From contig NC_063072.1 of NCBI RefSeq assembly GCF_022605165.1, positions 1,984,001-2,048,000 of the forward strand: a stretch of DNA of 64,000 nt, written 5' to 3'. This document shows positions 44,610-57,678 of the stretch, one piece after another (the first letter of the stretch is position 1; every line of letters starts with the position of its first letter). Made by a program: the position numbers and the translations under genes. Source of the DNA: Purpureocillium takamizusanense (taxonomy: Eukaryota; Ascomycota; Sordariomycetes; Hypocreales; Ophiocordycipitaceae). Below the pieces are notes generated by a model. The model did no database searches and was not told the DNA's origin. It saw only the letters and a list, made by a program, of their open reading frames with translations.

Positions 44610-45831
44610 ATGGCCATGAATAACAAGAACTGGAACGACCGCGCAGACAAGGACCTATTCTTTACCATTTTGTCAGTAAAGAACATTGGCGTCATCAGCG
44701 GCGCGGAATGGACCACCATCGGGAACCACATGCGCACGCTTGGCTATGGCTTCACCAATGAGGGCTGTCGGTGAGTTGCGCCCGTGTACATCTCATTTCA
44801 TCTCATGGACAGGAAGCCCAAGTAGCTGTGCATGTCATGCAAGCGCATTGTCCATGCTGCGCCTGCCATGGTCGTCGCGTTGTTCGGCTACAGCTTGTCT
44901 CCCCAGACGGCCGTTTGCGCAGAGTCGACTCTGCTCCTGCATTCGCAAACGCAGGAGATGTTGAAGTGGCTCATCGCCTTCATCCATTGCTTGTAATTCG
45001 ACGTTGTGGCGACCTCATTGATGGACACTCACCAGGCTGACCGTTCTCGACCCGCAGGCAACACTTTCAAGGGCTGAGACGCGCTCAGAACAAGGCCGAG
45101 GCCAACGGTGCCGTTCCCGAGACTACCCGGAGAGTCGATCCAACGCTGAACCCCATAACCAGGCGGCCCGGCCCAGGACGCGGCCGGCCTCGGAAACACC
45201 AGCAGGAGCAGGAGCAGGAGCAGGAGCAGCACAAGGACACGGACCAGAACTCACAGCAGGGCACGCCGCAAGACCAGCCGCAAGTCCCTTTCCCGGGGGC
45301 ACAGTACTACGGCCACATCCCAGATCAAGTCTCCAGTGAAGGAGCTCAAGCCGCGCCAGAACATCATGGACAGTCGCCAGCTTTGAATGCTGGCGGTGAC
45401 ACGGCACCGCCTGAACCGGTAACGGCCGCTGGGATTGAGTCCTCAGTCCCTGCTCCAGCGACTGCCGCAGTCCATGCAGATGACTTGCCTGTGACCCATG
45501 AGGAAGAGCCTGACGCTGATGTAGACGCCGATGGCGCGGAGAGCGCCGGGCATCTGGACGCCACAGAGCACACGGTGCAGGACGTCGACGAGCATCCCGC
45601 CAAACGCCAAAAGCTGGATATCCCTGAGCCGGAACCGGAACCGGAACCAGAGCACGATTCAGCGCTCGATGACGAGGCGGTGCTCGCGCTTGCCGTCCAC
45701 AACGGTGCCGGTCCAGGCGACCAATACGGCTCAGAGTAAGCAGCTATCCATCTGCTCTCCGCCGCTGCTGCTGCTGCTACTGCTTCGTCTGCTGACTTGG
45801 TGACAGGTTCGACAACTACGGCGAAGCCTAG
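44610..45831 (+). CDS. Myb/SANT-like protein with AT-hook, array gene E
   Basis: Exons are 44610-44770, 45058-45735 and 45807-45831, giving 287 aa, the largest member. The 287-nt first intron (gtgagt...gcag, phase 2) falls just before the recognition helix. The second (71 nt, gtaagc...acag) replaces an in-frame TAA by an eight-residue end (FDNYGEA). The domain reads WNDRADKDLFFTILSVKN, AEWTTIGNHMRTLGYGFT and EGCRQHFQGLRRAQNK. Next comes a canonical AT-hook (RRPGPGRGRPRK), a Gln-Glu repeat (HQQEQEQEQEQEQ), a Pro/Ala/Glu-rich region and an EPEPEPEPEPE stretch after a KRQKL nuclear-signal-like motif. AT-hooks bind the minor groove of AT-rich DNA. It is the first gene of the plus-strand arm. Confidence 0.75.
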
Positions 45832-46492
45832 CCAAGGCTTTCGCGATTACTTTAGCAACGCGATGTGCACCAACATCGGTATAGAGGGGTCTGACATTCC
45901 ATTCGACATACTTACTTATCGGTGCTTTTCTCTTTTTCAAGGCCTTACTGCTGCAAATGGAGTTTGAGCAAATCTAATATTGGGCTGCGTTCTAATTATC
46001 TTGCATGGATGGATGGGGTCCGTCAGGTCGAAGTAAATGACGACAAGGGAGGGCCGCCGCATTGGGAGACCCAGGGGGGGGGGGGGACTTTCGCCCTCTC
46101 AGGCGTGGCAGTACACGCATGGTGTAACAACAGAGCCCTGAGCCGTTCGAGCGTGGGACAAAAGATACCTTGGCACTTGCTTGTTCAACGGGCCGGCCCT
46201 GCGCCTGGCCAGGAACCACTATCATAATCGCCTGCTCTCCGTCTGCCCTCGTGACCTTGACCCTCTCTCCCACATCATCACATCACATCTCCATACCTTT
46301 ACTCTGCTCTTCTCTGTCTCTCACTCTCTGCCCCTCTCCCTCTCTCTTCCTCTACCAGCACGCGCATCTTCAGGTCTTCTCTTTGCGTCCCTGGATGCAC
46401 CTTCGCCCCCAACACCACCCTAACTGAAGGCCGTCGTCATCGCCGCGACCGCAAACAAACAAATAAGCACAACGCGTTCAACACCCGTCATC
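45832..46492. promoter_or_regulatory. upstream region of array gene F
   Basis: 661 bp; its right half (about 46,250-46,400) is strongly pyrimidine-rich (TC runs), a common feature of filamentous-fungal promoters. No other gene is supported. Confidence 0.5.
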
Positions 46493-46869
46493 ATGCCGCC
46501 CAAGGGAGTCCCCAAGCAGCCATCGCCGTGGAGCAACGCGGAGCTCCTCGAAAACCTCACCCTGGCTCTCTACGAGACGGCGAAGAACGCCGGCGGGTTC
46601 AGCACGGCCGCCAAGGAGGGCGTCGAGGCGTTTATGAAGCAGCAAGGCCACGCCATTACGTGGGAGGCGATCCGGTAGGTGCAGTCCCCGAGTTCGATTT
46701 CCAGTCGTCGTCGTTGTCGTTTGCAATGTACGCAAGTACGCTATCATGGCTGCGTGCCCGCGCGCTGCGTGTATCTCCATCATCCCCCCCCCCCCCGGGG
46801 TGCCTTGTCAGATGCAGCATCCGTCGCCTTGCCAACTTTACCGGTGCTGCTCCCGCCACCTGTTCGTGA
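46493..46869 (+). CDS. Myb/SANT-like array gene F, short form or tandem first exon
   Basis: Exon 46493-46674 encodes 60 codons plus two bases: WSNAELLENLTLALYETAKN, a variable middle, and QGHAITWEAIR. It ends at a GTAGGT donor in phase 2, as in E, G and H. A local second exon, 46812-46869, gives 79 aa (ending SIRRLANFTGAAPATCS) without the charged tail. The acceptor is plausible but weak. Instead, this exon would also join in frame to the exon at 47,816 (RQHVQKL...), which would restore a complete domain and tail. Either a truncated paralog or an alternative first exon of gene G. Confidence 0.55.
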
Positions 46870-47176
46870 ATGCCTGCCAGGGAACCCGGCCGGGGAGTGC
46901 ACCGGGAGAGAATAACAGGTGGTGGTGGTGGCGACTTTGCCCTCCCGCCAGACCGCACTCACGTGTGTTGCGAGTGCAACGCACATTGAATCCAAAAACT
47001 GCACATCTCGTTCTGCACTCACCCTTCATTTCCTCCTCATCTCCCCTTCAACACCACCCGAGAAAAGCTGCAAACGCAACTGCATCGCCAAAGACTTGCC
47101 ATCTTTCACTCCTCCTCCCGCCCCGTCTACCTTCAAACTGCACTCACCGCGATCATCATATCGAATATCCTGCGCA
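46870..47176. other. interval between first exons F and G1
   Basis: 307 bp of non-coding sequence; probably promoter or leader for the exon at 47,177. Nothing else seen. Confidence 0.4.
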
Positions 47177-47331
47177 ATGGGTGGTCGCCAGGTCCAGAGG
47201 TGGAATCCTACGGTTCACGAGGATATCCTCATTGCGATTTTCCAGCACGTCAACCTCTCCACGGTGAATTGGTCCTCGATCATGAACGACATGCGCGGCA
47301 AGGGCTACACCTTCACCGAGGGTGCTCTGCG
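47177..47331 (+). CDS. Myb/SANT-like first exon G1 without its own tail exon
   Basis: ATG exon of 155 nt, exactly the length of the gene G first exon, ending at a GTATGG donor in phase 2. It encodes a full helix 1-helix 2 part: WNPTVHEDILIAIFQHVN, then NWSSIMNDMRGKGYTFTEGAL. No good second exon follows before the next start at 47,580. The nearest local acceptor (ccaacag, 47,390s) leads into a non-homologous Ser/Thr/Pro frame. Joined to 47,816 it gives RQHVQKLRKNRD and a complete protein. It is therefore either an alternative first exon of gene G or a relic of tandem duplication. Confidence 0.55.
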
Positions 47332-47579
47332 GTATGGCCCCAGCATTTCTTGTTACTTGCGTGTTCGTTGCCATCTCGCCGCGCATTGGCCAACAGTTGG
47401 CAGCTGGTTACCTTGTCTGCCAGCTGGCCGTTCACTATATATTCCACTCCTCCGAGAGTGACACACCACACCTCCCTTTTTCCTCTCACACACACACTCG
47501 TCTCACAACCTTCAACCTCAAGCTCCCTGTCTCTACTATTGCCGCCACTCCCCCTGTACCAAGTCCCTTCCTCCCAAAC

Positions 47580-48239
47580 ATGTCAGGTCAGCCTGCCCGT
47601 GGCTGGAACGCCGCCACGCACGAGGCGCTGCTGCTGTGCATCATCGACGAGGTGAAGCCGAGCAAGGCTCTCTTCGCCAAGGTGACAGAGAAGATGCAGG
47701 ACCGTGGCTACACCTATACCTACACGGCCATCATGTACATGACACTATCCTTTCTTTCATTGTTTCACTCTATCCCGTCTGTTGCCATGTCTTGGTCGCT
47801 GACTCCATGGTCTAGCCAGCACGTCCAGAAGCTTCGCAAGAACCGCGACATGTCCGCCCTCGAAGGCGCAGCTGAGGACAATGGCGCCACTCCGACCAAG
47901 CCAGCTGCTGCCAACAAGCGCGGCGGTCGCGGCCGCAAGGCCGTCTCCAAGAAGAACGTCCGCGAGTACAGCCCCGTCGACGACACGGAGGAGAAGCTCC
48001 AGCTGAAGCGCGAGGCTTCCGACGATGAGGATACCCTTGACGTCGAGACGCCTGTCAAGAAGCAGCGCATCAAGCGGGAGTACATGTAAGTAGTGGGCCT
48101 GGCTCGGGAGAAGAGATTGAATCATCCCATTTGGCACGTCCCCGTCTGTCTGACATGTTGGGACCGCAGGGAGGAAGACAACGAGGGTTTCGGTGCGGAG
48201 CTCGGCGAGGGCTACCATGCCGAGGCCGGCGAGGTCTAA
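47580..48239 (+). CDS. Myb/SANT-like small protein, array gene G
   Basis: Exons are 47580-47734, 47816-48085 and 48170-48239, giving 164 aa. Intron 1 (81 nt, gtacat...ctag) and intron 2 (84 nt, gtaagt...gcag) are both phase 2. The domain reads WNAATHEALLLCIIDEVK, ALFAKVTEKMQDRGYTYT and AIIQHVQKLRKNRDMS. The tail has a Gly/Arg AT-hook-like patch (NKRGGRGRKAVSKKN), SUMO-consensus LKRE and IKRE, and an acidic end (EEDNEGFGAELGEGYHAEAG). The last exon replaces an in-frame TAA right after YM, as in gene E. This gene supplies the exon to which F and G1 could also splice. Confidence 0.75.
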
Positions 48240-49530
48240 TCGTATTCTCCTTCCATCCTCCCCCCACCAGCGGCCATGCCGTCGTCTTTCATGTCGGTGC
48301 TGCGTGCTCGACACATTGAGAGACCATTCGTCCTACCGGAAAGGAGGATTTTTTTTTTGGGGGGGGGGGGGCGTACACATGGGCCCGGACTGGAGGAATG
48401 AAACGGGCAACGTGAATCGGCTGGCGGATTGCCTTTCTTTTGCATGGAGGAGGACCACCGAGATGGGATACCAATGATGGAGATGACGCGTGGCCCGTAG
48501 GCATGAGAAACATTTCGTCGTGCCACAGCTGTGAACTTCCAAACCTCGCTCGATGATGACGGTGATGTTGTCTGCCAGCCGTGACAGTGCCATGGGCAAG
48601 TCACGCCCTTCTCGGCGATTACACTATCTCTTTAATCGTTTGAGGCACCGTAGATGGAAGCCCAGCTGCTAAGGATCCTGCTCTAATCGCACTTGCAACC
48701 ACAAGACTCAGCGTTTCTGCCCACCTCCCATCTGCCTACGCGGGACACTAACCCGCTGCAGCCAGTTCAGCCCCCTTCCCGTCCAATCGACCTGTGAATT
48801 GCAGCTCGGAAGAGCCGCGCCGTCCTGGCAGAACGCACATCTACGGAGACAGGGGGCCCACCTCTGAACAAGCGAGCACTTGTTTCGTGCCTGCGCGTTG
48901 CCTAGGGCCGCTCGCCAGCTGTCGCCGGCTGCCCTGCCGGCGCGTGTGTTTCCGTTTGTGCCGGTGCCTGTTCACTGGTGACTGCGTCACTGTGCTCGCG
49001 GCCCGTTCAAGAACAAGGAACCCCCCCCCCTTATTCGTCCCAGGTGCCGCTCTCGCCGCTGTTCAAAGCCGTGCCGCGTCTCCTCCGCGCGGTCGCGTGT
49101 CTTCTCCTCTTCCTGTTTGTTTACCTCTCCACCACGCAGCACTGGTCGGGCACCGCAGCTCCTGTGACAGACCAACCTACCTATCTACAACATCTATCAA
49201 AGCACTGTTGGTAAGTCCCCCGACCCCCTCATTACCTCCCGGCTGCCATCCTACTCAAACGACCTTGATCACTCTTCTATCCTATCGCTCTTCACTCCGA
49301 AGCCTGTCCCGTCCCTGGGGCTGTTGGCCAGCAGGTCCTCCGCCGCTCGCCGTCTCACCTCGCGTCACTCACTTCCATCGTTCGCACCACTACCACGGTA
49401 CGGCACCCATCAGACTAACAAAGATTAGTTTTGCAGACGTACACGCGCACCCCCCTCTCCCGGGCACTCAGTCTGCCATCATCATCAATAAGCCGGACGT
49501 ATTCAGAGCCGCCACCAGCCGCCGCCCATC
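48240..49530. other. intergenic between array genes G and H
   Basis: About 1.3 kb. It includes a T-then-G homopolymer block near 48,350-48,372 and pyrimidine-rich DNA up to gene H, probably promoter and 5' leader. The frame at 48,794-49,699 has no domain and overlaps the gene H first exon in another frame. Confidence 0.45.
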
Positions 49531-49733
49531 ATGGCCGCCGGAGAGAAGAAGTGGGACGCCGCCGCGGAGCGCGACCTCTGCGTCGCCATCATCATGGGCA
49601 ACCAGGAGGGCCGCACCAACTACAACTGGCCCAAGGTACACGCCTTCCTCACCAAGCTCGGCTACAAGTTCACCAAGGATGCCATCTCGTAAGTCTTGAA
49701 TCTCAAACCCCCACCCCTTTCTTCCCCTCAAAC

Positions 49734-49778
<45 letters not shown>

Positions 49779-50438
49779 AACAAAACGTCAACCTAGCCTA
49801 TCATGTTGTCAAACTGAGGAACAAATCCAAAACACTACGGAATCAAGTACACTAAAGAAAGAACAAATGCTAATGCAATCCTCTCTGTCATGCACACCAC
49901 AGGCAGCACTTCACCAAGGTCGTCATGAAGGACTTCAAGGTCCGCCACGGCGAGGATCCCGTCAAGTCCGGCCCCTCGACCCCCAACAAGAAATCCGCAA
50001 CCCCTCGTCGCGCCACGCCCGCCGCCGGTACAGCAGCAGCATCAGGCACGCCCTCCAAGCGCAAGACCCCGCCCACCAAGGCGGCAGCGGCCAAGTCAGT
50101 CGAGCTCGCCTCCCCCGGAAACGACGAAAAATCGAGCGACAGCGAGCCTCTCGCCAAGAAGCAGAAGAAGCAGAAGGTACTCAAGGCCGAAGCCGTTGAG
50201 GAAGAGGCCGCCGAGGCCTCCCCCGCCACCAAGAAGGAGACGTCTAGGGCTGCTCGTGCTCGCAGGTAGACGCGCCCCCTACCCCCTATCCCCCCATCCA
50301 ACCAACCAACCCTCCCTTTCACCAAAACGTTACCAGGCAGGGTCGGATCATACTGACGCGTCGTCGTGGCTGTCTAGCCAGACGCTGGCCCCCGGATTCG
50401 ACGCTTTCGAGGCTTGGCTGAAGAGCACTGGTAGCTGA
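49531..50438 (+). CDS. Myb/SANT-like small protein, array gene H
   Basis: Exons are 49531-49688, 49903-50265 and 50378-50438, giving 193 aa. Introns of 214 nt (gtaagt...acag) and 112 nt (gtagac...ctag) are phase 2, the same positions as in E and G. The domain reads WDAAAERDLCVAIIMGN, YNWPKVHAFLTKLGYKFT and DAISQHFTKVVMKDFK. The tail is Lys/Ser/Thr/Pro-rich (PNKKSATPRRATP, PSKRKTPPTK, AKKQKKQKV) with one SUMO-consensus LKAE. The last exon gives the hydrophobic end FDAFEAWLKSTGS in place of an early stop. Intron 1 holds a long CGA microsatellite. The gene converges with UFD1. Confidence 0.75.
49735..49779. repeat. (CGA)n microsatellite inside gene H intron 1
   Basis: About fourteen CGA units wholly inside the predicted intron. 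Confidence 0.9.
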
Positions 50439-50821
50439 GCGATGGGCATTGGGCGGTTCAGATGGGGGAGAGCGACAATATTGGATCCCAGGTGGTGACT
50501 GGTCAGATGATATTCAGAGGGTGGTTTTCTTTCATCCACGATTTCGGTTGCTCTCTGTTGTCCCCTTCCACGGTTCTCTACTGGGTCATTAGGGCACACA
50601 GGTTAGGATCAGTCAAGTATGGGGCCAAGTCAAATTTTCACTCCCGAGGCGATTATAACGGAACACATGTGACCGCTTATCACTTGTCAAACAAGATGGT
50701 GTATTTGGACGATCCCGGTTCCACGACGCCAGGGTCCAGCCAGTTGCTAAGGAAAGATACCTCGCTCACATGTCATTATTGACGCGAGTCCCGAACGCCA
50801 TGCAGTCTCCCCTCTAACTCG
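50439..50821. other. convergent 3' region, gene H / UFD1
   Basis: 383 bp between converging stops; 3' untranslated regions expected. No gene supported. Confidence 0.45.
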
Positions 50822-52078
50822 TCATTTCGGGCGCCTCCCATCAAGCCTGTGGCCCTCGCTCGGCCCCTTCTTATCCGGAGCCTTTGACTTTTCGTCAGAT
50901 TCTCCCTTGCGCTTTACTGTACCGCGCAAGCTCTGCCCTTGGCCGGCGAAATGTGGCTTCTCGGAATTCTCCTTGTCCAACTGCTTCTCCTCATCCGTTC
51001 TTACTTGCTTGAACTCGTAGCCAAAGAAGAGTTTGTTCGGCGGCAGGCGGAGGGGAGCCGGGGCGCCAGTCCGTCGCCTCGGTACAGCTGCAGGGTCGAC
51101 AGGGACTGGCGTGGCTGGCTTTGGCGTCGAATTCTTGCTGCCCTTCTTCGCAAGCCGCTGTCCTTCGCCCAAGAAGTTGGTCGCGGCGCTGGTGACTGAC
51201 GGTGCGATGGAGTTATAGTTGATCGCCTGCGCCATGGTGCCTTGACTGTGTACGACGCCTCCGGCAGCGATGCCTGCCCCTCCGCTTTGCGGTGTGCTGG
51301 TGCCGCTCTTCTTCTCGGGTTCGACATAGCCCACCGGTGGGGCAAAGTCGACCGAGACGTCTGTCTCGATCATGCAGACGCCCATCTTGTCCGTTTCTGG
51401 CTTGACATCCAGGACGGCCATTTCGTACACCTCGTCATTGTACTCGAAGTTGAAGACGTCCCCCTTGGTGAGAGCGGCAAAACTCCTAAAAGCCCTCTCA
51501 AGCACGGCCCTGGGGTCGCTTATCTCAAGGAAGTTGACGGACTGAGGCTGAAGTTTGACCAGCTTGGCTAGCTCCAGGGACGTGGTTCGGACTTGAATCA
51601 TGTCGCCAACCTCCATCCCAAGTGTCTCCATCATCTGCGAACAAACGTCAGTAAGGGTGCGTACCTTTCTATGTGGCACTCGCACGAACCCATTGAGGAA
51701 TATATGCTCGACCCTCCTCGGCGATGAACTCGAGGACACCCGCATGTGAGTGCTTGCCCTTGGCTCCGTTGATGAGTTCCATCAGAAGTGGCCACTGGAC
51801 ATGAAGCTTGGAGACTTTGTCCAAAGCAGACGGCGGCAGGATGATCTTGGAGCCGTAGTTGAGATCCGGCCGCTCGGTACCTGGGGCCATGATGACTGGG
51901 TAGCATCGGTAATACTCATCGAAGCGTTGGACGATCGGTCGACGCCCATGGCGGGCCATGTTGTACATGTGTTCCGGATTGCCAGGGTCGAAGCCCCCAC
52001 CGAACGGCGAATACTGCAATGTGTCTTTAGATATGCACAACCAGTCGACGGAGTTTCACGGGCATCGCAACGAACCAT
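50822..52078 (-). CDS. UFD1: Ufd1, substrate adaptor of the Cdc48-Npl4 segregase
   Basis: Ufd1-Npl4 guides ubiquitinated proteins to the Cdc48 unfoldase for ERAD and other proteasomal routes. Exons are 52078-52076 (ATG only), 52013-51690 and 51634-50822, giving 379 aa. Splicing gives MYSPFGGGFDPGNP. The alternative of reading on from the ATG stays in a wrong frame. The N-terminal double-psi barrel and ubiquitin-binding domain covers about 25-210 (FDEYYRCYPVIMAPG, LNYGSKIILPPSALDKVS, GRAYIPQW/MMETLGMEVGD, SVNFLEISDPRAVLERAFR, NFEYNDEVYEMAVLDVKP). The C-terminal half is low complexity with GQGQSLRGTVKRKG near the end. Both introns start with GTTCGT. It shares a divergent promoter with LIN1. Confidence 0.95.
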
Positions 52079-52667
52079 GGTAGCTCGTTTGTGTGGCGAA
52101 TCGCGATGACGCCAGGCCACGAGTCCAGCACGACACGAAGGGCGGGAGGCGCCTGATCTCGACAAAACCGAGGAAGCTGTGGAGTATGCGGACAGTACCT
52201 CGGAGGCTTTGTGTTAATGTAGGCTTCGCGAGCGCGTCGTGTCGTGTGCCGAGTTTGGAAATGTGTGTAGGTTTGAAGTCGGGCGTCGCTGGAGGCTGCT
52301 GCCGATGGGTGGTGCAGATGATGTGGAGTGGGTGGTTGTGGCGGCAGCGAAGTCAGCTTGGGGGATGACGCAGGCACTAAGGATAGAGCTCTAGCGGATC
52401 CCCGGCGCCAGATATAATCCGCCAGCCACTCACACTGCCTCTAGTACCTGAGGTGATGCACCCCCACTCGCTCGAGCAGAGCTTCCAGGGTCCATCACCA
52501 GCGCCTGCAAGCCTGCTTGTGCATCACTGCGCGAGCGCAGATCTAAACTGCGACTACCCCGTCCTCCTCACGCCAACATACGCAATTTGACTATTTGATC
52601 GCCCCATCACCAAAGACTACGGTTTCCTGGACCCTGAGTCTGCGTTGTGGCACCTGGCAGGATCGCA
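52079..52667. promoter_or_regulatory. bidirectional promoter region UFD1 / LIN1
   Basis: 589 bp between divergent start codons. No factor site can be named with confidence. Confidence 0.5.
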
Positions 52668-54077
52668 ATGTCGTCACGCTTCTCGGCCGCGAGGCCAAAG
52701 CGAGCCGGCGAGAACTTCGCGCGAACGCACCACAACGAAGATGACCCCGACAGCAAACGTGTCAAATTCGACGTACGAAATCCATCGACCCTGGCACCGG
52801 ACGCCCGCGAGGATGACGCGGTCCTGGATGCGGATGTCATCGGTGGAAGCAATGCCATGAAGCGTGGTGCCGTAAACCTCGATGGCTACGACAGCGATTC
52901 CGACAACGAAACCTTCAACGCGAGAGCCGCAACCCGGCAGACCGGCGATGTCAACTGGAACAAGCTTGATAATTACGACGCAAAGGGTGGTGGTGCGGAC
53001 GGCAAGACGTCTGCAGCCAATGCCGAGGACGATGATGATGATGACATGTTTGCCGCAGGCGACAAAGAGGATGGTGGGAATGCAGAAGCGGAATCCGCAG
53101 ACTTCGACAAATCTGGCCGCAAGAAAAAAGATGTACGATTCCTGGACGAGTCAAACATTCAAGGCCAAGAGGACACAAGCAAAAGCGGGGGTCACGTCAG
53201 GCTGGATGAGCAGGAAAGCAGCGACGACGAAGCCGACGTTGAGCTTGCCATACAGGAAGAAGGTCTGGACCAAGAAGTCGGCGCTGGCGGCTTGAAGCGC
53301 AACGCGCCCAAGGTGGAAGCCTTCAACCTGAGAGAGGAAATGGAAGAAGGCCGCTTTGACACAGAGGGTAATTATGTCCGCAAAGCCGGCGACCCCGACG
53401 CCCAACATGACAACTGGCTCAATGGCGTGAGCAAAAAGGACATGAAAAAGGCTGCAGAGGCGCACGAGCGGCGCGAAGCTGAGGCTCGGAAGCAGCGCAT
53501 CCAGGAGGACGGCGTCCTGGTGTCAGATCTCCTCAAAACGCTTATTTTGCAGCTAGAGAAGGCCGAGACACCACTGGAAGCACTGGGAAGGCTTGGAAAG
53601 AACCAGGTCAAACCGGCAAAAAAGGTTCCTAAATGGAAGCTCAAGAAGATGAACAAGGGTGCGGACGGCATGGACGTCGACGCCGACGCCACCGAGGATC
53701 CGGAGCAGGCCCGAATCAAACAATCCATTAACACCATCACCGACGCGGCTGACAAATTGCTCAGCCGCGATTATGAGGACGTCTACGACCAAGAACGAGA
53801 GATGCTAGTTCGGGAGTATCGGCGCGAAACCGGTGAGGATTGGGTCGAGCCTGAGCCTCGCGAAAACAGGGAAGGTGGTGATGACGAGGCATCTGGTGAC
53901 GATTTCGAGTGGGAATTTCGATGGACAGACGGTCGCGACGGCGGAGATACGCAGGGCCCATTTGACAGTGCCATGATGAAGGCGTGGCAAGATGCCGGCT
54001 ATTTCGGTGAAGGCGTCGAGTTCCGCCGCGCTGGCGATGGTGGCAGCGGCTGGAGCCAGGCTGTCAGTTTTACGTGA
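52668..54077 (+). CDS. LIN1: Lin1/CD2BP2-like GYF-domain protein of the U5 snRNP
   Basis: Yeast Lin1 and human CD2BP2 (U5-52K) bind Prp6/DIM1 in U5 snRNP. A single exon gives 469 aa from the ATG at 52668; codons upstream are open only to a GTG. The N-terminus is basic (SSRFSAARPKRAGENFA). A long acidic/charged middle includes family blocks GAVNLDGYDSDSDNE, FNLREEMEEGRFDTEGNYVR, DNWLNGVSKKDMKKA and DVYDQEREMLVREYRRETG. The C-terminal GYF domain (about 415-469) has WEFRWTDGRDGGDTQGPFDS, MMKAWQDAGYF and GEGVEFRRAG, which forms the Pro-rich-peptide pocket. The assignment rests on the GYF position and the DNWL block. Confidence 0.9.
   Translation: MSSRFSAARPKRAGENFARTHHNEDDPDSKRVKFDVRNPSTLAPDAREDDAVLDADVIGGSNAMKRGAVNLDGYDSDSDNETFNARAATRQTGDVNWNKLDNYDAKGGGADGKTSAANAEDDDDDDMFAAGDKEDGGNAEAESADFDKSGRKKKDVRFLDESNIQGQEDTSKSGGHVRLDEQESSDDEADVELAIQEEGLDQEVGAGGLKRNAPKVEAFNLREEMEEGRFDTEGNYVRKAGDPDAQHDNWLNGVSKKDMKKAAEAHERREAEARKQRIQEDGVLVSDLLKTLILQLEKAETPLEALGRLGKNQVKPAKKVPKWKLKKMNKGADGMDVDADATEDPEQARIKQSINTITDAADKLLSRDYEDVYDQEREMLVREYRRETGEDWVEPEPRENREGGDDEASGDDFEWEFRWTDGRDGGDTQGPFDSAMMKAWQDAGYFGEGVEFRRAGDGGSGWSQAVSFT

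Positions 54078-57678
<3,601 letters not shown>

Noticed and set aside
47332..47655. local second exon for first exon G1 through the ccaacag acceptor
   Set aside because: Gives a Ser/Thr/Pro frame without the recognition helix or the Lys-rich tail seen in every complete member, and runs over the gene G start.
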